A stretch of DNA of 64,000 nt from Rhodococcus sp. KRD162 (GCF_017168335.1 NZ_JABFAU010000007.1:195884-259883), one strand, 5' to 3'. Counted from the stretch's first letter, positions 17,930 to 28,099 are shown. Made by a program: numbers and translations. The notes: generated by a model not told the origin, from the letters alone.

Positions 17930-18570
17930 TCACGGTGTTGATCGTCGATGACCACACTCTGGTCAGGCAGGGGATCCGGAGCCTGCTCGAACTGGACCCC
18001 GACATCGAGGTGACCGGTGAGGCGGAGGACGGCGCTGCTGCGGTCGGGTCGATCGAACTCGATCCTCCCGATGTGGTCCTGCTCGATCTACGCATGCCGC
18101 GGTTCGATGGATTGTGGACGCTTCGGGCATTGCAGGACAGGGAAATTCGGGTTCCCGTCTTGGTTCTGACGACATTCGACGACGACGAGTTGGTGCTCGG
18201 GGCACTTCGTGCAGGCGCTCAGGGTTACTTGCTCAAGGACGTGAGCTTCGAGCGGCTCTGCGGCGCTGTCCGTGATCTCGCGGCCGGGCGCACCGTGGCT
18301 CAACCTGCCATCACCGAGCGACTGCTGGATGCTGTTCGGAGCGGGAAGCACGGCCGCAGCGACGTCGGAGTCACGGAAACACTCACTGCCCGTGAGATCG
18401 ACGTTCTACGGCTCGTGGCAAGTGGGTACACCAACAGATCCATCGCCGACGTACTGCATCTCGCCGAAGGAACCGTCAAGAACCATATGTCCTCGGTGAT
18501 CGTCAAACTCGGAGCGAACGATCGAACGAGCGCCGTCCTGCGTGCGTTGCGAGACGGGTTGCTCGACTGA
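17926..18570 (+). CDS. NarL/FixJ family response regulator
   Basis: 214 residues. Receiver domain: acidic pair in LIVDDHTLVRQG, phospho-acceptor in DVVLLDLRMPRFDG, lysine in GYLLKDVS. LuxR-type helix-turn-helix at the end: LTAREIDVLRLVASGYTNRS and EGTVKNHMSSVIVKLG. GTG at 17926 overlaps the kinase stop (GTGA), so the pair is coupled. The likely target is the promoter of the divergent exporter operon. Confidence 0.93.
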   Translation: MITVLIVDDHTLVRQGIRSLLELDPDIEVTGEAEDGAAAVGSIELDPPDVVLLDLRMPRFDGLWTLRALQDREIRVPVLVLTTFDDDELVLGALRAGAQGYLLKDVSFERLCGAVRDLAAGRTVAQPAITERLLDAVRSGKHGRSDVGVTETLTAREIDVLRLVASGYTNRSIADVLHLAEGTVKNHMSSVIVKLGANDRTSAVLRALRDGLLD

Positions 18571-18634
18571 CCGGGCCGCGCCCTTGTTCCGGGCGGCGGC
18601 CGAGGTGTCGGTGGCTCGTGATTGCATCTGTGTC

Positions 18635-21600
18635 ATGAGCTCGGACAGCAGACACGGCGCGACGGTCACCCTCGTCCGGGCACCCAAAGTGGCTCGGCCC
18701 GCGCGCACGTGGACCGGCGCGGCGGCTCGGCTGCTGTCGTCGACGCCCGACTCGGCAGCGGAGGCCGCGAAAGGGGCTCCGCGGTGGAATCCGTGGCAGG
18801 TGATCGGTGGCCCCGGAACGGGTAAGACCTCGCTGGTCGCCGATTACGCGGTCTCGCGCATCGTCACCGGTGATCCGGAGTCGGTTCTGGTGCTCACTCA
18901 GTCCAAACGGGCCGCAACCGCGGTGCGCGAGGTCATCACCTCAGGTCTCTTCAGCGGCGATCATGCGTTGCGGGCAACCCGTGAACCGTTGGTACGCACG
19001 GTGCACTCCTATGCCTTCGCAGTGCTGCGGCTGCAGGCTTCGCTGTACGGCAATCCGCCGCCGCGATTGCTGACCGGTGCCGAGCAGGACGCTGTGGTGC
19101 GAGAGATGCTGCGCGGCGATCTCGAGGATGGGGCACACGACTGGCCGGAGCGGTTGCGCCCGGCATTGGGCACCGCAGGATTCGTCACCGCGGTGCGAGA
19201 CATGATGCTCAGGTCGGCCGAACGCGGGATCGGCCCGGAAGACCTCGTCAAACTCGGGCGCAAGCACGGCAGACCGGAGTGGGTGGCCGTCGGGAGGTTC
19301 GCCGCTCGGTACGAGCAGGCCATGCTCTTGCGCGGTGCCGTCGGAGTGGAAGCGGCGGGAGCCACGGCACCTGGTCTCGATGCCGCCGAGCTGATCGGTG
19401 CCGCGCTGATGGCGTTCGCCACCGATCCCGAACTGCTACGCAGTGAACGGGCTCGTATTCGCCATCTCGTCGTCGATGACGCGCAGCACCTCGATCCGCA
19501 AGCGGCACAACTGGTCCGGCTGATCGGCACCGACACCGAATCGACCGTCGTCGCCGGGGACCCCGATCAATCCGTATTCACGTTCCGAGGTGCCGACCCC
19601 ACTTTCGTGACCGACCTGGTCGAGGTGGACTCGCCGCGTCGCGTCGTACTCGACCGCAATCACCGGTCCGTGCCCGAGGTCGCGGAGCTGACCGACATCG
19701 TTGCCGGACGGCTGCCCGGGCTCGGTCGGCACCGCTGTCCCGAACCGGTGGGGACCGCCCGATTCGGAGAACCGACAGCGCGAGTGCACGTCGTGTCCTC
19801 GCCTGCGAAAGAGGCAGCGATCATCGCCGACGCCATGCGCCGGGCCCACCTGATCGACGGCATGCCGTGGTCCGATATGGCGATAGTGGTTCGGTCTGTG
19901 CCGCGCACCCTCGCACCGTTGCGTCGAGCTCTCCACGGCGCAGGGGTGCCGATGATCACCCCGACCTCGGAGCTGCCGCTGCACCGCCAGCACGGAGCCG
20001 TGGGTCTCCTGCTGGTTTTGCGGGCGATCTCCGACCCGAGCTTCGACGGTGAGGATGCACTCGCACTGCTCTCCGGGCCGATCGGTGGAGCCGACCCGGT
20101 GGGTCTGCGCCGACTGCGCCGGGGCGTGCGCAGGCTCGAGCTCGCATCGGGCGGCGAGCGCGACTCGGCCGAGTTGCTCAGAGTCGTACTCACCGACGAC
20201 ACGCGGGGGAGTGCCGGGTGGACCGGCGGACTCTCGGATGTGGAGTCGGCCCCGCTGCGCAGAACCCTCGGTGTGATCAGGAAGGCACGAGCGCTCGCCC
20301 GCGCCGGTCGTGGTGTCGAGGACGTGTTGTGGGCGGCATGGCAGGCATCGGGACTCGAGCGGCGTTGGTCCAGCGCGTCCGCCTGGGGTGGCTCGGCCGG
20401 GGCTCAGGCCGACCGCGACCTCGACGCCGTGGTCGCGCTGTTCGACGCGGCAGCGGCATACGTGGACAAGTTACCGCGGGCCAGTGTCGGTGGATTCCTC
20501 GATTACATCGCGCAGCAGGAGATTCCAACGCTCAACTCGCACCGCACCACGGTACGAGCCGATGCGGTGTCGCTGCTGAGTGCGCATTCTGCGGCCGGTC
20601 GGGAATGGGAGCTCGTCGCGGTTGCCGGCGTGCAAGAGGGGCTGTGGCCGGCTCTGCGGTCACGCGGCAGTCTCCTGGGCACCGACACCCTGGTCGACCT
20701 CGTCTCCGGCACAGTCGACGCAGCTGCGGCACTCGACGGACGACTGTCGAAGTCCGCGCCGTTGCTGGCCGAGGAACGCACCCTCTTTCTGGTGGCGTGC
20801 AGTCGCGCTCGGTCGACGCTGCTCGTCACCGCCGTCGATTCCAGTACCGGGGATGCGGATCTGGTCCGGTCGCGGTTCGTGGACGAACTGCGCGGCCACG
20901 ACGCCGAAGCGGGAACGGATCTCGCACCCGAGCTGCCCGCTCCTGAGGCTGCACACCGGGTGCTTGCGCTGCCCATGCTGGTGGCCGAGCTGCGCAGTGT
21001 CGTATGCGATCCGGTTGTCGCCGAGCAGGATCCGGACAGGCGAGCCCGAGCAGCGCGGCATCTGGCAACGCTCGCCGAAGCCGGAGTTCGCGGCGCGCAT
21101 CCCGACGAGTGGTTCGGCGTGGCAGGGCCGAGCACCGACGCGCCGCTGTGGCAGCTCGGCGACGGTCCGGTTCCGCTGTCGCCATCGACGGTGGAACAGC
21201 TCACCACCTGTCCACTGCGCTGGATGCTCGAACGTCACGGCGGCAACGACGGCACGAACACCCATGCGGTCACCGGCACACTCGTGCACACTCTCGTGCA
21301 GGCGGTGGCCGGTCGGATACCGCCGGATCGACTCCGCCGCGCTCTCGAAACAGCCTGGGATGCAGTAGATCTCGGATCGCAGTGGTATTCGAGGCACGAG
21401 CTCGACCGAACCGGGACGATGCTCGAGACCTTCGAGGCCTGGTTGCAGGGCAGTCGAGGCGAGCTCACCGAGGCCGGAGTCGAAGTGCGCGTCGACGGCA
21501 TCCTCGACGCCCGGTCGGAGAACGAACCTGCGGTGGCGTTGCGCGGCCGCATCGACCGACTCGAGCACGATCCCGATGGTCGGCCGGTGATCATCGATGT

Positions 21601-21952
21601 CAAGACGGCCAAGACCGTGCTCTCCAAGGAGGATGCCCGTAACCACCATCAGCTGGCCACCTACCAGGTTGCCGCGGCAGCAGGTGCCATCGAGGGCGAG
21701 CCCGCGGGCGAGCCGGGCGGAGCGCGGTTGGTATTCGTTGCCAAGCCCCACAACAAGGACGGGGCGACGCAGCGTGTCCAGGAAGTGCCGACGCCGGAGA
21801 GACTCGAGGAGTGGCGAGACACCGTGCACCAGGCCGCATCGGCAACGCAGGGACCCACGTTCGAGGCGCGGATCAACGACGGCTGCAGGCATTGCCCGGT
21901 CAAGTCCAGTTGTCCGGCACACGAGACGGGTAGGCAGGTGACCGAGCAGTGA
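18635..21952 (+). CDS. adnA: AdnA subunit of the AdnAB helicase-nuclease
   Basis: 1105 residues. UvrD-type motor with Walker A GGPGTGKT (residues 58-65), VVAGDPDQSVFTFRG and a C-terminal RecB-like nuclease with GRIDRLEHDPDG...IIDVKTAK and QLATYQ. Four cysteines (CPLRWML, then CRHCPVKSSC at the end) are arranged like the 4Fe-4S staple of AddB-type nucleases. AdnAB resects double-strand breaks in actinobacteria. Position matches Rv3202c. ATG 18635 is taken because the residues before it read like noncoding sequence. It overlaps adnB by four bases. Confidence 0.92.
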   Translation: MSSDSRHGATVTLVRAPKVARPARTWTGAAARLLSSTPDSAAEAAKGAPRWNPWQVIGGPGTGKTSLVADYAVSRIVTGDPESVLVLTQSKRAATAVREVITSGLFSGDHALRATREPLVRTVHSYAFAVLRLQASLYGNPPPRLLTGAEQDAVVREMLRGDLEDGAHDWPERLRPALGTAGFVTAVRDMMLRSAERGIGPEDLVKLGRKHGRPEWVAVGRFAARYEQAMLLRGAVGVEAAGATAPGLDAAELIGAALMAFATDPELLRSERARIRHLVVDDAQHLDPQAAQLVRLIGTDTESTVVAGDPDQSVFTFRGADPTFVTDLVEVDSPRRVVLDRNHRSVPEVAELTDIVAGRLPGLGRHRCPEPVGTARFGEPTARVHVVSSPAKEAAIIADAMRRAHLIDGMPWSDMAIVVRSVPRTLAPLRRALHGAGVPMITPTSELPLHRQHGAVGLLLVLRAISDPSFDGEDALALLSGPIGGADPVGLRRLRRGVRRLELASGGERDSAELLRVVLTDDTRGSAGWTGGLSDVESAPLRRTLGVIRKARALARAGRGVEDVLWAAWQASGLERRWSSASAWGGSAGAQADRDLDAVVALFDAAAAYVDKLPRASVGGFLDYIAQQEIPTLNSHRTTVRADAVSLLSAHSAAGREWELVAVAGVQEGLWPALRSRGSLLGTDTLVDLVSGTVDAAAALDGRLSKSAPLLAEERTLFLVACSRARSTLLVTAVDSSTGDADLVRSRFVDELRGHDAEAGTDLAPELPAPEAAHRVLALPMLVAELRSVVCDPVVAEQDPDRRARAARHLATLAEAGVRGAHPDEWFGVAGPSTDAPLWQLGDGPVPLSPSTVEQLTTCPLRWMLERHGGNDGTNTHAVTGTLVHTLVQAVAGRIPPDRLRRALETAWDAVDLGSQWYSRHELDRTGTMLETFEAWLQGSRGELTEAGVEVRVDGILDARSENEPAVALRGRIDRLEHDPDGRPVIIDVKTAKTVLSKEDARNHHQLATYQVAAAAGAIEGEPAGEPGGARLVFVAKPHNKDGATQRVQEVPTPERLEEWRDTVHQAASATQGPTFEARINDGCRHCPVKSSCPAHETGRQVTEQ

Positions 21953-24900
21953 CGACATCGACGAGGCCACGGACCGCCTCGGTGCGGGTATCGCCGATCG
22001 AGCTCGCCCGGGCGCTCGGGCAGAAGCACCCGCCGACCGACGAACAAGCCGCGGTGATCGCAGCGCCGCCCGGCCCGACGCTCGTCGTCGCGGGTGCAGG
22101 TGCAGGCAAGACCGAGACCATGGCTGCCCGCGTGGTGTGGATGGTGGCCAATGGTTTCGTCGACCCGGACCAGGTTCTGGGACTGACCTTCACTCGAAAA
22201 GCTGCACAGCAGTTGACCTCTCGGATCAGAGCCCGGCTGGCACGGCTGGCCGGGTCCGATCTGGTGCGCGCACTCGATCCCAGTCTGGCGCTTCGCGAGC
22301 GCATCCTCGGTGCCGAGCCGGAAGTGAGTACCTACCACTCCTATGCCGGCCGATTGCTCACCGAGCACGGCTTGCTGTTGCCGATCGAACCGTCCGCGAC
22401 GCTGCTCTCGGAAACCGAACTGTGGCAGCTGGCCCATCGCGTCGTCAGTACCTGGGACGGAGATCTGGACACCGACCGCAACCCCACCTCGGTGACCGAG
22501 GCAGTACTCGCGCTCTCCGGTCAATTGGCCGAGCATCTGGTCGACCCCGAGGAACTGCGTCACGCGCACGTGGAGCTCGAGAAGTTGGTGCACACGCTCG
22601 GTCCTGGGCCGCGACAACGCGGCGGCCCCACCAAGGAGCTGCTGAACATCCTCGACGCCCAGCATCAAAGAATCGGGTTGTTGCCGTTGGTGGAACGGCT
22701 GGCGCAGACTCTACGGCGCGAGGGAGCGCTGGATTTCGGCTCGCAGATGTCGATGGCGGCGCGGGTCGCTGCCGAGCATGCCGAGGTGGGAATCGCCGAA
22801 CGGCAACGCTTCCGGCTCGTGTTGCTCGACGAGTACCAGGACACCGGCCATGCCCAACGCGTCCTGCTGTCGTCTCTGTTCGGTTCGGGGACCGACCCGC
22901 AGTTGGCCCTGACCGCCGTCGGCGACCCGATGCAATCGATCTACGGGTGGCGCGGCGCATCGGCTGCGAACCTGCCTCGGTTCGCCACCGATTTTCCTGG
23001 CGCCGACGGCAGCCCGGCACCTCGGCTCGAGTTGCTCACCAGCTGGCGAAATCCGCCCGAGGCGCTGACTCTGGCAAACCTGATCACCGACCCACTGCGC
23101 CGCGTCGGTGTGCCGGTGCCGACGCTGCGGGCCCGGCCCGGTGCGGTTCACGGTGATATCCGACTCGCCGTCACCGATACCGTCCTCGGCGAACGAGAGT
23201 GGATAGCCGACCGGATAGCGGGGGAGTACCGCGCAGCCCTCGAGCAGGATCGGCCGCCGCCCACCGCAGCAGTTCTGGTACGCCGAAACGCCGACGCCGA
23301 GCCCATCGCGGAGATGCTGCGAAGCCGCGGGTTGCCGGTGGAGGTCGTCGGGCTCGGTGGATTGCTCCATGTTCCCGAGGTGGCCGACATCATCGCGATG
23401 CTGCGGTTGGTAGCCGACCCCACTGCCGGTAGCTCGGCGATGCGCATCCTCACCGGATCTCGGTGGCAGATCGGGCCGACCGATCTGCGGGCACTCTCCC
23501 AGCGAGCCCGAGAACTCGAGATCCGCGGTGGATACGGCACTGCGGGGCGGGTCGACGACTCGCAGGCACTCGAGGCGGCGCTCGGTAGCGCGCTGCCCGG
23601 TGAGCAGTCGGAGCAGGCCGGACTGGCCGATGCGATAGCCGATCCCGGTCCGGCCGAGCGGTACTCGCAGGCGGGCCATCGCCGGATCCTCGCCCTGGCC
23701 GGCGAGCTGCATCTGCTACGCGACCGGATCGGTCAACCGCTCACGGAATTGGTCGCCGATATCGAACGGATCATGGGCATCGGGGTCGAAGCGCAGGCGC
23801 GCACGCCGATCAGCACCGAGGGTGCGGTCGGCCGTGAACACCTCGACGAGTTCGCGCATGTGGTGGCCGATTACGCCGACAATCCGACCGCCACCGTCAC
23901 CGGGTTCCTGTCGTTCCTGGCCGCCGCCGAGACGGTCGAGGACGGCCTTGCCCCCGGAGAGGTCGACGTCGCACCCCATCGTGTGCAGGTGCTCACCGTC
24001 CATTCGGCGAAAGGCCTCGAATGGGAGGTGGTGGCCGTCCCACACGTGGCGAAGGGAGTGTTTCCCTCATCCAACGCATCCTCGACCTGGCTCGGGGCAC
24101 TGGCCGAATTGCCGCCGACCTTGCGCGGTGACCGCGCGCTCGACGGCGAAGGCTCCGAAGGGGTTCCCGTTCTCGAACTCGACCGACTCCACAATCGCAA
24201 GGATCTCGAGGACGCCGTCAAGAGTCACAAGGATGCGCTGGCGCGGCGTCGGCTCGCCGAGGACCGGCGACTGTTCTATGTGGCACTCACCCGCACCGAA
24301 CGGGTGCTGTTCGTTTCGGCCCACCACTGGGACGAGACGTCCACGAAGCCACGCGGACCGTCCGAGTTTCTCGACGAGTTGTACCGGCAGGTCGGCGAAT
24401 CCGCCGATGCGCCTGCGGTGATCGAGCACTGGGCACCGGCTCCTGAGGACGGGGCACAGAACCCGCTCGGGGCCGAGCCGCACACGGCGTCCTGGCCACG
24501 CGATCCGCTCGGCCCGAGGCGGGCCGCAGTCGAGAGCGGAGCGCGCGAAGTGCTGCGCGCACTGGAAGATGTCTCGGCTGCACCGAGCGATGAGTGCGAG
24601 GCCGTCCAGGATCGAACGCAGGAGGACCCGGAGAACTGGGCTGCCGATGTGCGGACGCTGCTGGCGGAGCGGGCAGCGAGATCGGTCGCGGGAGTCGATG
24701 TCACCCTGCCGGGCAATCTCTCGGTGACGCAGTTGGTCGACTTGGCTGCAGATCCCGATGCCCTGGCGTCACGTCTGCGCAGACCACTACCGTTCCCTCC
24801 GAATCCGTTGGCCCGCAGAGGAACCGCCTTTCACGCCTGGATCGAAAGACGGTTCGGTGCGACGCGGCTACTCGATCTCGACGAGCTGCCGGGCTCGGCC

Positions 24901-25368
24901 GATACCGGTGCCTCGGCCGACGTCGACCTCGAGACCCTGCAACAGGCATTTCTCGACTCGAAGTGGTCGCTGCGCAGCCCGGTGGAAGTCGAGGTGCCCT
25001 TCGAGACATCCGTGGCGGGAACGGTGCTGCGCGGACGCATCGACGCCGTGTTCGCAGACTCCGACGGCGGCTGGACCGTCGTCGACTGGAAGACCGGTGC
25101 CGAGCCGACAGCGTCGGAGGAGCAGGCTGTGGCAATGCAACTCGCGGCCTATCGTGTGGCGTGGGCGGAGTTGATGTCGATCGGGCGGGCCGAACCCGTG
25201 CCACTCGACCGGGTGCGTGCGGCATTCCACTACGTCCGCAGCGGTCGCACCGTCTCGCCTGAGAACCTGCCGGACGCCACAGCGTTGGCCGCGCTGCTCG
25301 ACGGTCCGAGGACGACCGAGCCGTCAGGATCTACGGGGCATTCCGACGAGCCTTCAGAGCCTCGGTGA
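21949..25368 (+). CDS. adnB: AdnB subunit of the AdnAB helicase-nuclease
   Basis: 1139 residues. UvrD-like helicase with Walker A AGAGAGKT (residues 48-55), Walker B VLLDEYQDTGHAQR, GDPMQSIYGWRGA, and LTVHSAKGLEWEVV; the C-terminal nuclease has GTAFHAWIERRFG, RGRIDAVFADSDGG and VVDWKTG followed by QLAAYR. In the complex AdnB is the main motor and both subunits cut. GTG 21949 overlaps the adnA stop. Matches Rv3201c. The 3' end overlaps the convergent DoxX gene by 38 bases. Confidence 0.93.
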   Translation: MTTSTRPRTASVRVSPIELARALGQKHPPTDEQAAVIAAPPGPTLVVAGAGAGKTETMAARVVWMVANGFVDPDQVLGLTFTRKAAQQLTSRIRARLARLAGSDLVRALDPSLALRERILGAEPEVSTYHSYAGRLLTEHGLLLPIEPSATLLSETELWQLAHRVVSTWDGDLDTDRNPTSVTEAVLALSGQLAEHLVDPEELRHAHVELEKLVHTLGPGPRQRGGPTKELLNILDAQHQRIGLLPLVERLAQTLRREGALDFGSQMSMAARVAAEHAEVGIAERQRFRLVLLDEYQDTGHAQRVLLSSLFGSGTDPQLALTAVGDPMQSIYGWRGASAANLPRFATDFPGADGSPAPRLELLTSWRNPPEALTLANLITDPLRRVGVPVPTLRARPGAVHGDIRLAVTDTVLGEREWIADRIAGEYRAALEQDRPPPTAAVLVRRNADAEPIAEMLRSRGLPVEVVGLGGLLHVPEVADIIAMLRLVADPTAGSSAMRILTGSRWQIGPTDLRALSQRARELEIRGGYGTAGRVDDSQALEAALGSALPGEQSEQAGLADAIADPGPAERYSQAGHRRILALAGELHLLRDRIGQPLTELVADIERIMGIGVEAQARTPISTEGAVGREHLDEFAHVVADYADNPTATVTGFLSFLAAAETVEDGLAPGEVDVAPHRVQVLTVHSAKGLEWEVVAVPHVAKGVFPSSNASSTWLGALAELPPTLRGDRALDGEGSEGVPVLELDRLHNRKDLEDAVKSHKDALARRRLAEDRRLFYVALTRTERVLFVSAHHWDETSTKPRGPSEFLDELYRQVGESADAPAVIEHWAPAPEDGAQNPLGAEPHTASWPRDPLGPRRAAVESGAREVLRALEDVSAAPSDECEAVQDRTQEDPENWAADVRTLLAERAARSVAGVDVTLPGNLSVTQLVDLAADPDALASRLRRPLPFPPNPLARRGTAFHAWIERRFGATRLLDLDELPGSADTGASADVDLETLQQAFLDSKWSLRSPVEVEVPFETSVAGTVLRGRIDAVFADSDGGWTVVDWKTGAEPTASEEQAVAMQLAAYRVAWAELMSIGRAEPVPLDRVRAAFHYVRSGRTVSPENLPDATALAALLDGPRTTEPSGSTGHSDEPSEPR

Positions 25369-25717
25369 CCAGTGGGATCTGCAGCGGGAGGCGGGCGATC
25401 ATGGCCGCTTTGAGTGCCGGTGAAGCCTTCGGGCTCTGCACGTACTTCCAGGCGAGATTGATATTGGCGGGGAAGACCAGGACGAACAGCGCAGCCGCCA
25501 GCGCGCCTCCCACTCGACGTGTCCTGGGAACGGCCAGTGTCGCGGCCACGGCCAGCTCGGCGACGCCCGAGACCTGGGTGTAGGTGCGCGGCGAGCCCGG
25601 CAACGCTGTGGGGACCTGAGTATCGAAGAATTTCGGAGTGACGAAGTGAAGAATACCGGCCCCGGTGAGCAGTCCCGCGAGGCGCAGCGCCGCTGCCTGG
25701 CTTGGTCCCTGTGTCAT
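25331..25717 (-). CDS. DoxX-like membrane protein
   Basis: 128 residues with four hydrophobic segments (RLAGLLTGAGILHFVTP; VSGVAELAVAATLAV; GGALAAALFVLVFPANI; PLQIPLVTEAL). The conserved GxxHF and NI.LAW patterns fit the DoxX/DUF4267-like group. Role unknown; some relatives act in thiol or membrane redox stress. ATG at 25717 is preferred over an upstream GTG-like extension. Confidence 0.7.
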   Translation of the reverse strand: MTQGPSQAAALRLAGLLTGAGILHFVTPKFFDTQVPTALPGSPRTYTQVSGVAELAVAATLAVPRTRRVGGALAAALFVLVFPANINLAWKYVQSPKASPALKAAMIARLPLQIPLVTEALKARRNAP

Positions 25718-25786
25718 GCACACACCGTGCCACATCGGCTGTTGTCGGCGCGGATTTGTCTCGTAGGGTTACGCTGCGTGCCGTGA

Positions 25787-26890
25787 ATGATCTCGACTTC
25801 GGTGAGTACCTCGGCGGGCGACGTGGCAGGTAGGTTACGTGCGCGCCTGAGCGACAGTGGTGCGCTGACCGACAAGCCCGATTTCGCGCTCGTCGGAGTG
25901 CTCCGAGTGCCGGAACTGGAATCGAGTCCGTGGCGCGCCATCTACAAAAGGGTGCTGTTGGCGCTGGGAATTCTGTTTCTCGCAGCGTTCGTGGTGTACC
26001 TCGACCGCGACGGCTACAGCGACGCCCAGAACGGCGAGCTCTCGTTCCTGGACGCGTTCTACTATGCGACGGTATCGCTGTCGACCACGGGATACGGAGA
26101 CATCGCACCGATGAGCCCGTCGGCGCGGCTGGTCAATATCCTTGTCATCACACCACTTCGGGTCCTTTTCCTCATTCTGCTGGTCGGTACGACGTTGTCG
26201 GTTCTCACCGAGCGGTCCCGGCAGGCATTCAAAATTCAGCGATGGAGACGCAGCGTGCGCAATCACACCGTGGTCATCGGTTTCGGCACCAAGGGCCGAA
26301 CCGCAGTCGACGCGATGCTCGGAGACGGCGTGACGGCGTCCGACATCGTCGTGGTCGATACCGACCAGACGGTGCTGGACGCCGCATCGGCTATGGGGTT
26401 GGTCACCGTGCACGGTTCGGCGACCAAATCCGACGTGCTCCGGCTCACCGGGGCCCAGCATGCAGCGGCCATCATCGTGGCGACCAATCGAGACGACACC
26501 GCCGTCCTGGTGACTCTCACCGCTCGGGAGATAGCTCCCAAAGCCAAGATCGTCGCAGCGATCAGGGAGGCAGAGAACACCCATCTGCTACGACAGTCCG
26601 GAGCCGATTCGGTGGTGGTCTCGTCCGAAACAGCGGGCAGGTTGCTCGGTATCGCCACCTCGACCCCGTCCGTGGTGGAGATGATCGAGGACCTGTTGAC
26701 TCCGGAAGCAGGATTTGCGATCGCCGAGCGTGAAGTCGAACGCGACGAGGTGGGCGGATCGCCGAGGCACCTCACCGACATCGTCCTCGGAGTTGTCCGG
26801 GGCGGCAAACTGTTTCGAGTCGGGGCGGCGGAAGTGGATGCGATCGAGGCGGCCGACCGCCTGCTCTACATCCGTCGTGTGGGTGATTAA
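25787..26890 (+). CDS. Potassium channel with TrkA-N (RCK) regulatory domain
   Basis: 367 residues. A two-transmembrane pore module (VLLALGILFLAAFVVYL, selectivity filter STTGYGD, then ILVITPLRVLFLILLVGTTLS) is followed by a Rossmann RCK domain (HTVVIGFGTKGRTAV; VVDTD) and a C-terminal TrkA-C-like part. It resembles Rv3200c. It would conduct K+ across the membrane under nucleotide or ion control. ATG 25787; TAGGGT at 25764-25769 is a possible -10. Confidence 0.9.
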   Translation: MISTSVSTSAGDVAGRLRARLSDSGALTDKPDFALVGVLRVPELESSPWRAIYKRVLLALGILFLAAFVVYLDRDGYSDAQNGELSFLDAFYYATVSLSTTGYGDIAPMSPSARLVNILVITPLRVLFLILLVGTTLSVLTERSRQAFKIQRWRRSVRNHTVVIGFGTKGRTAVDAMLGDGVTASDIVVVDTDQTVLDAASAMGLVTVHGSATKSDVLRLTGAQHAAAIIVATNRDDTAVLVTLTAREIAPKAKIVAAIREAENTHLLRQSGADSVVVSSETAGRLLGIATSTPSVVEMIEDLLTPEAGFAIAEREVERDEVGGSPRHLTDIVLGVVRGGKLFRVGAAEVDAIEAADRLLYIRRVGD

Positions 26891-26901
26891 CGAAGGCAAA
26901 G

Positions 26902-26907
26902 TAAGGT
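26902..26907 (+). promoter_or_regulatory. -10 box of nudC
   Basis: TAAGGT ends seven bases before the GTG at 26915, implying a leaderless transcript and supporting that start. Confidence 0.5.
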
Positions 26908-26914
26908 TTCGAGT

Positions 26915-27817
26915 GTGCCGAAATTCCACCTCGCTCACCCACCTCGCTTGTCCCGATCGCCAGTGAACAGGGCAGAGGAATTGCGTCGAGACACCGCTGC
27001 CCTGGCGGCGGGCTGGGCCACCGGCCGAATACTCGATGTCGATGGCAGGGGAAGATTCGGCGTCGACGAGGCGGGCCTCGTCCTCACGTCGGCGCTCGAT
27101 GTGGCAGCAGAGCCGACGGCCGACGCGGTTTTTCTCGGAATTCACGACGATCGGCACCTGTGGGCGAGGCGGGTGGAGATCGTGGAGGGCACGCTCGGCG
27201 ACCTACGCACCGACGGCGATCGATTGGACAGTGACGCGCTGTCGATGGTCACCGCCGCCCTCGCGATCCTGAACTGGCATGCGAGCGCACAGTTCAGCTC
27301 ACTCGACGGTGCGCCGTCGATTCCGTCGAGCGCGGGATGGTCTCGAACCAGCACATCCACCGGGCACGAGGAATTTCCCCGTACCGACCCTGCCGTCATC
27401 TGCCTGGTTCACGACGGAGGCGACCGGGTGCTGCTGGCGCGCGCGCCGGCCTGGCCGGAACGGCGATTCTCCGTGCTGGCGGGATTCGTCGAGGCTGGCG
27501 AATCGCTGGAAACCTGTGTGGCACGGGAAATCGAGGAAGAGGTCGGCCTCGACGTCTCCCAGATCGAGTACCTGGGTAGCCAACCGTGGCCGTTTCCGCG
27601 CTCGGTGATGATCGGATTCTCGGCCGTCGCCGACCCGGAGCAGCCGTTGTCGTTTCAGGACGGTGAAATTGCCGAGGCCCACTGGTTCGATCGAGCCGAA
27701 GTGGTCGCGGCTCTCGAACTGGGTGACTGGGGGTCCGATTCGACCTCCAGATTGCTGCTTCCCGGGTCGATCTCCATCGCACGCGGAATGCTCGAGGCGT
27801 GGGCGGCGTCGAGCTGA
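26915..27817 (+). CDS. nudC: NADH pyrophosphatase NudC
   Basis: 300 residues. The Nudix box GFVEAGESLETCVAREIEEE is intact and followed by the NudC signature SQPWPFPRS. It hydrolyses NAD(H) and can remove NAD caps from RNA. The zinc-ribbon cysteines of the E. coli enzyme are missing: the segment from NWHASAQF to GHEEFPRTDP has none. Matches Rv3199c. The start is GTG 26915, 24 bases after the potassium channel stop. Confidence 0.92.
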   Translation: MPKFHLAHPPRLSRSPVNRAEELRRDTAALAAGWATGRILDVDGRGRFGVDEAGLVLTSALDVAAEPTADAVFLGIHDDRHLWARRVEIVEGTLGDLRTDGDRLDSDALSMVTAALAILNWHASAQFSSLDGAPSIPSSAGWSRTSTSTGHEEFPRTDPAVICLVHDGGDRVLLARAPAWPERRFSVLAGFVEAGESLETCVAREIEEEVGLDVSQIEYLGSQPWPFPRSVMIGFSAVADPEQPLSFQDGEIAEAHWFDRAEVVAALELGDWGSDSTSRLLLPGSISIARGMLEAWAASS

Positions 27818-27829
27818 TACTCGGCCGGG

Positions 27830-28099
27830 TCAGCGCGAGAGTGCGCGTTCGACCTCGGCGAGACTGGGATTGGTGGCCGTCGAGCCGTCCGCGAAGAGCA
27901 CGGTGGGTACCACGTGGTTGCCGTTGTTGACGCTGCCGACGAAATCGGCTGACTCCGGGTTCTGCTCGATGTCGATCTCGGCGTACGCGATACCGGCTTG
28001 GTCGAGTTGCGTCTTGAGGCGGCGGCAGTAGCCGCACCACGTGGTGGAGTAGACGGTCAGCGCGGCCGGGGTCTGCGGAGTGTTCTCGGAAGTAGTCAC
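27830..28099 (-). CDS. mrx1: Mycoredoxin Mrx1
   Basis: 89 residues, glutaredoxin fold with active site WCGYC near residue 22, cis-proline loop VVPTVLF and C-terminal [11 protein letters not shown]. It reduces mycothiol mixed disulfides in the cytosol. Matches Rv3198A. The start is GTG 28099. It is convergent with nudC (12 bases apart) and divergent from uvrD2. Confidence 0.92.
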   Translation of the reverse strand: MTTSENTPQTPAALTVYSTTWCGYCRRLKTQLDQAGIAYAEIDIEQNPESADFVGSVNNGNHVVPTVLFADGSTATNPSLAEVERALSR

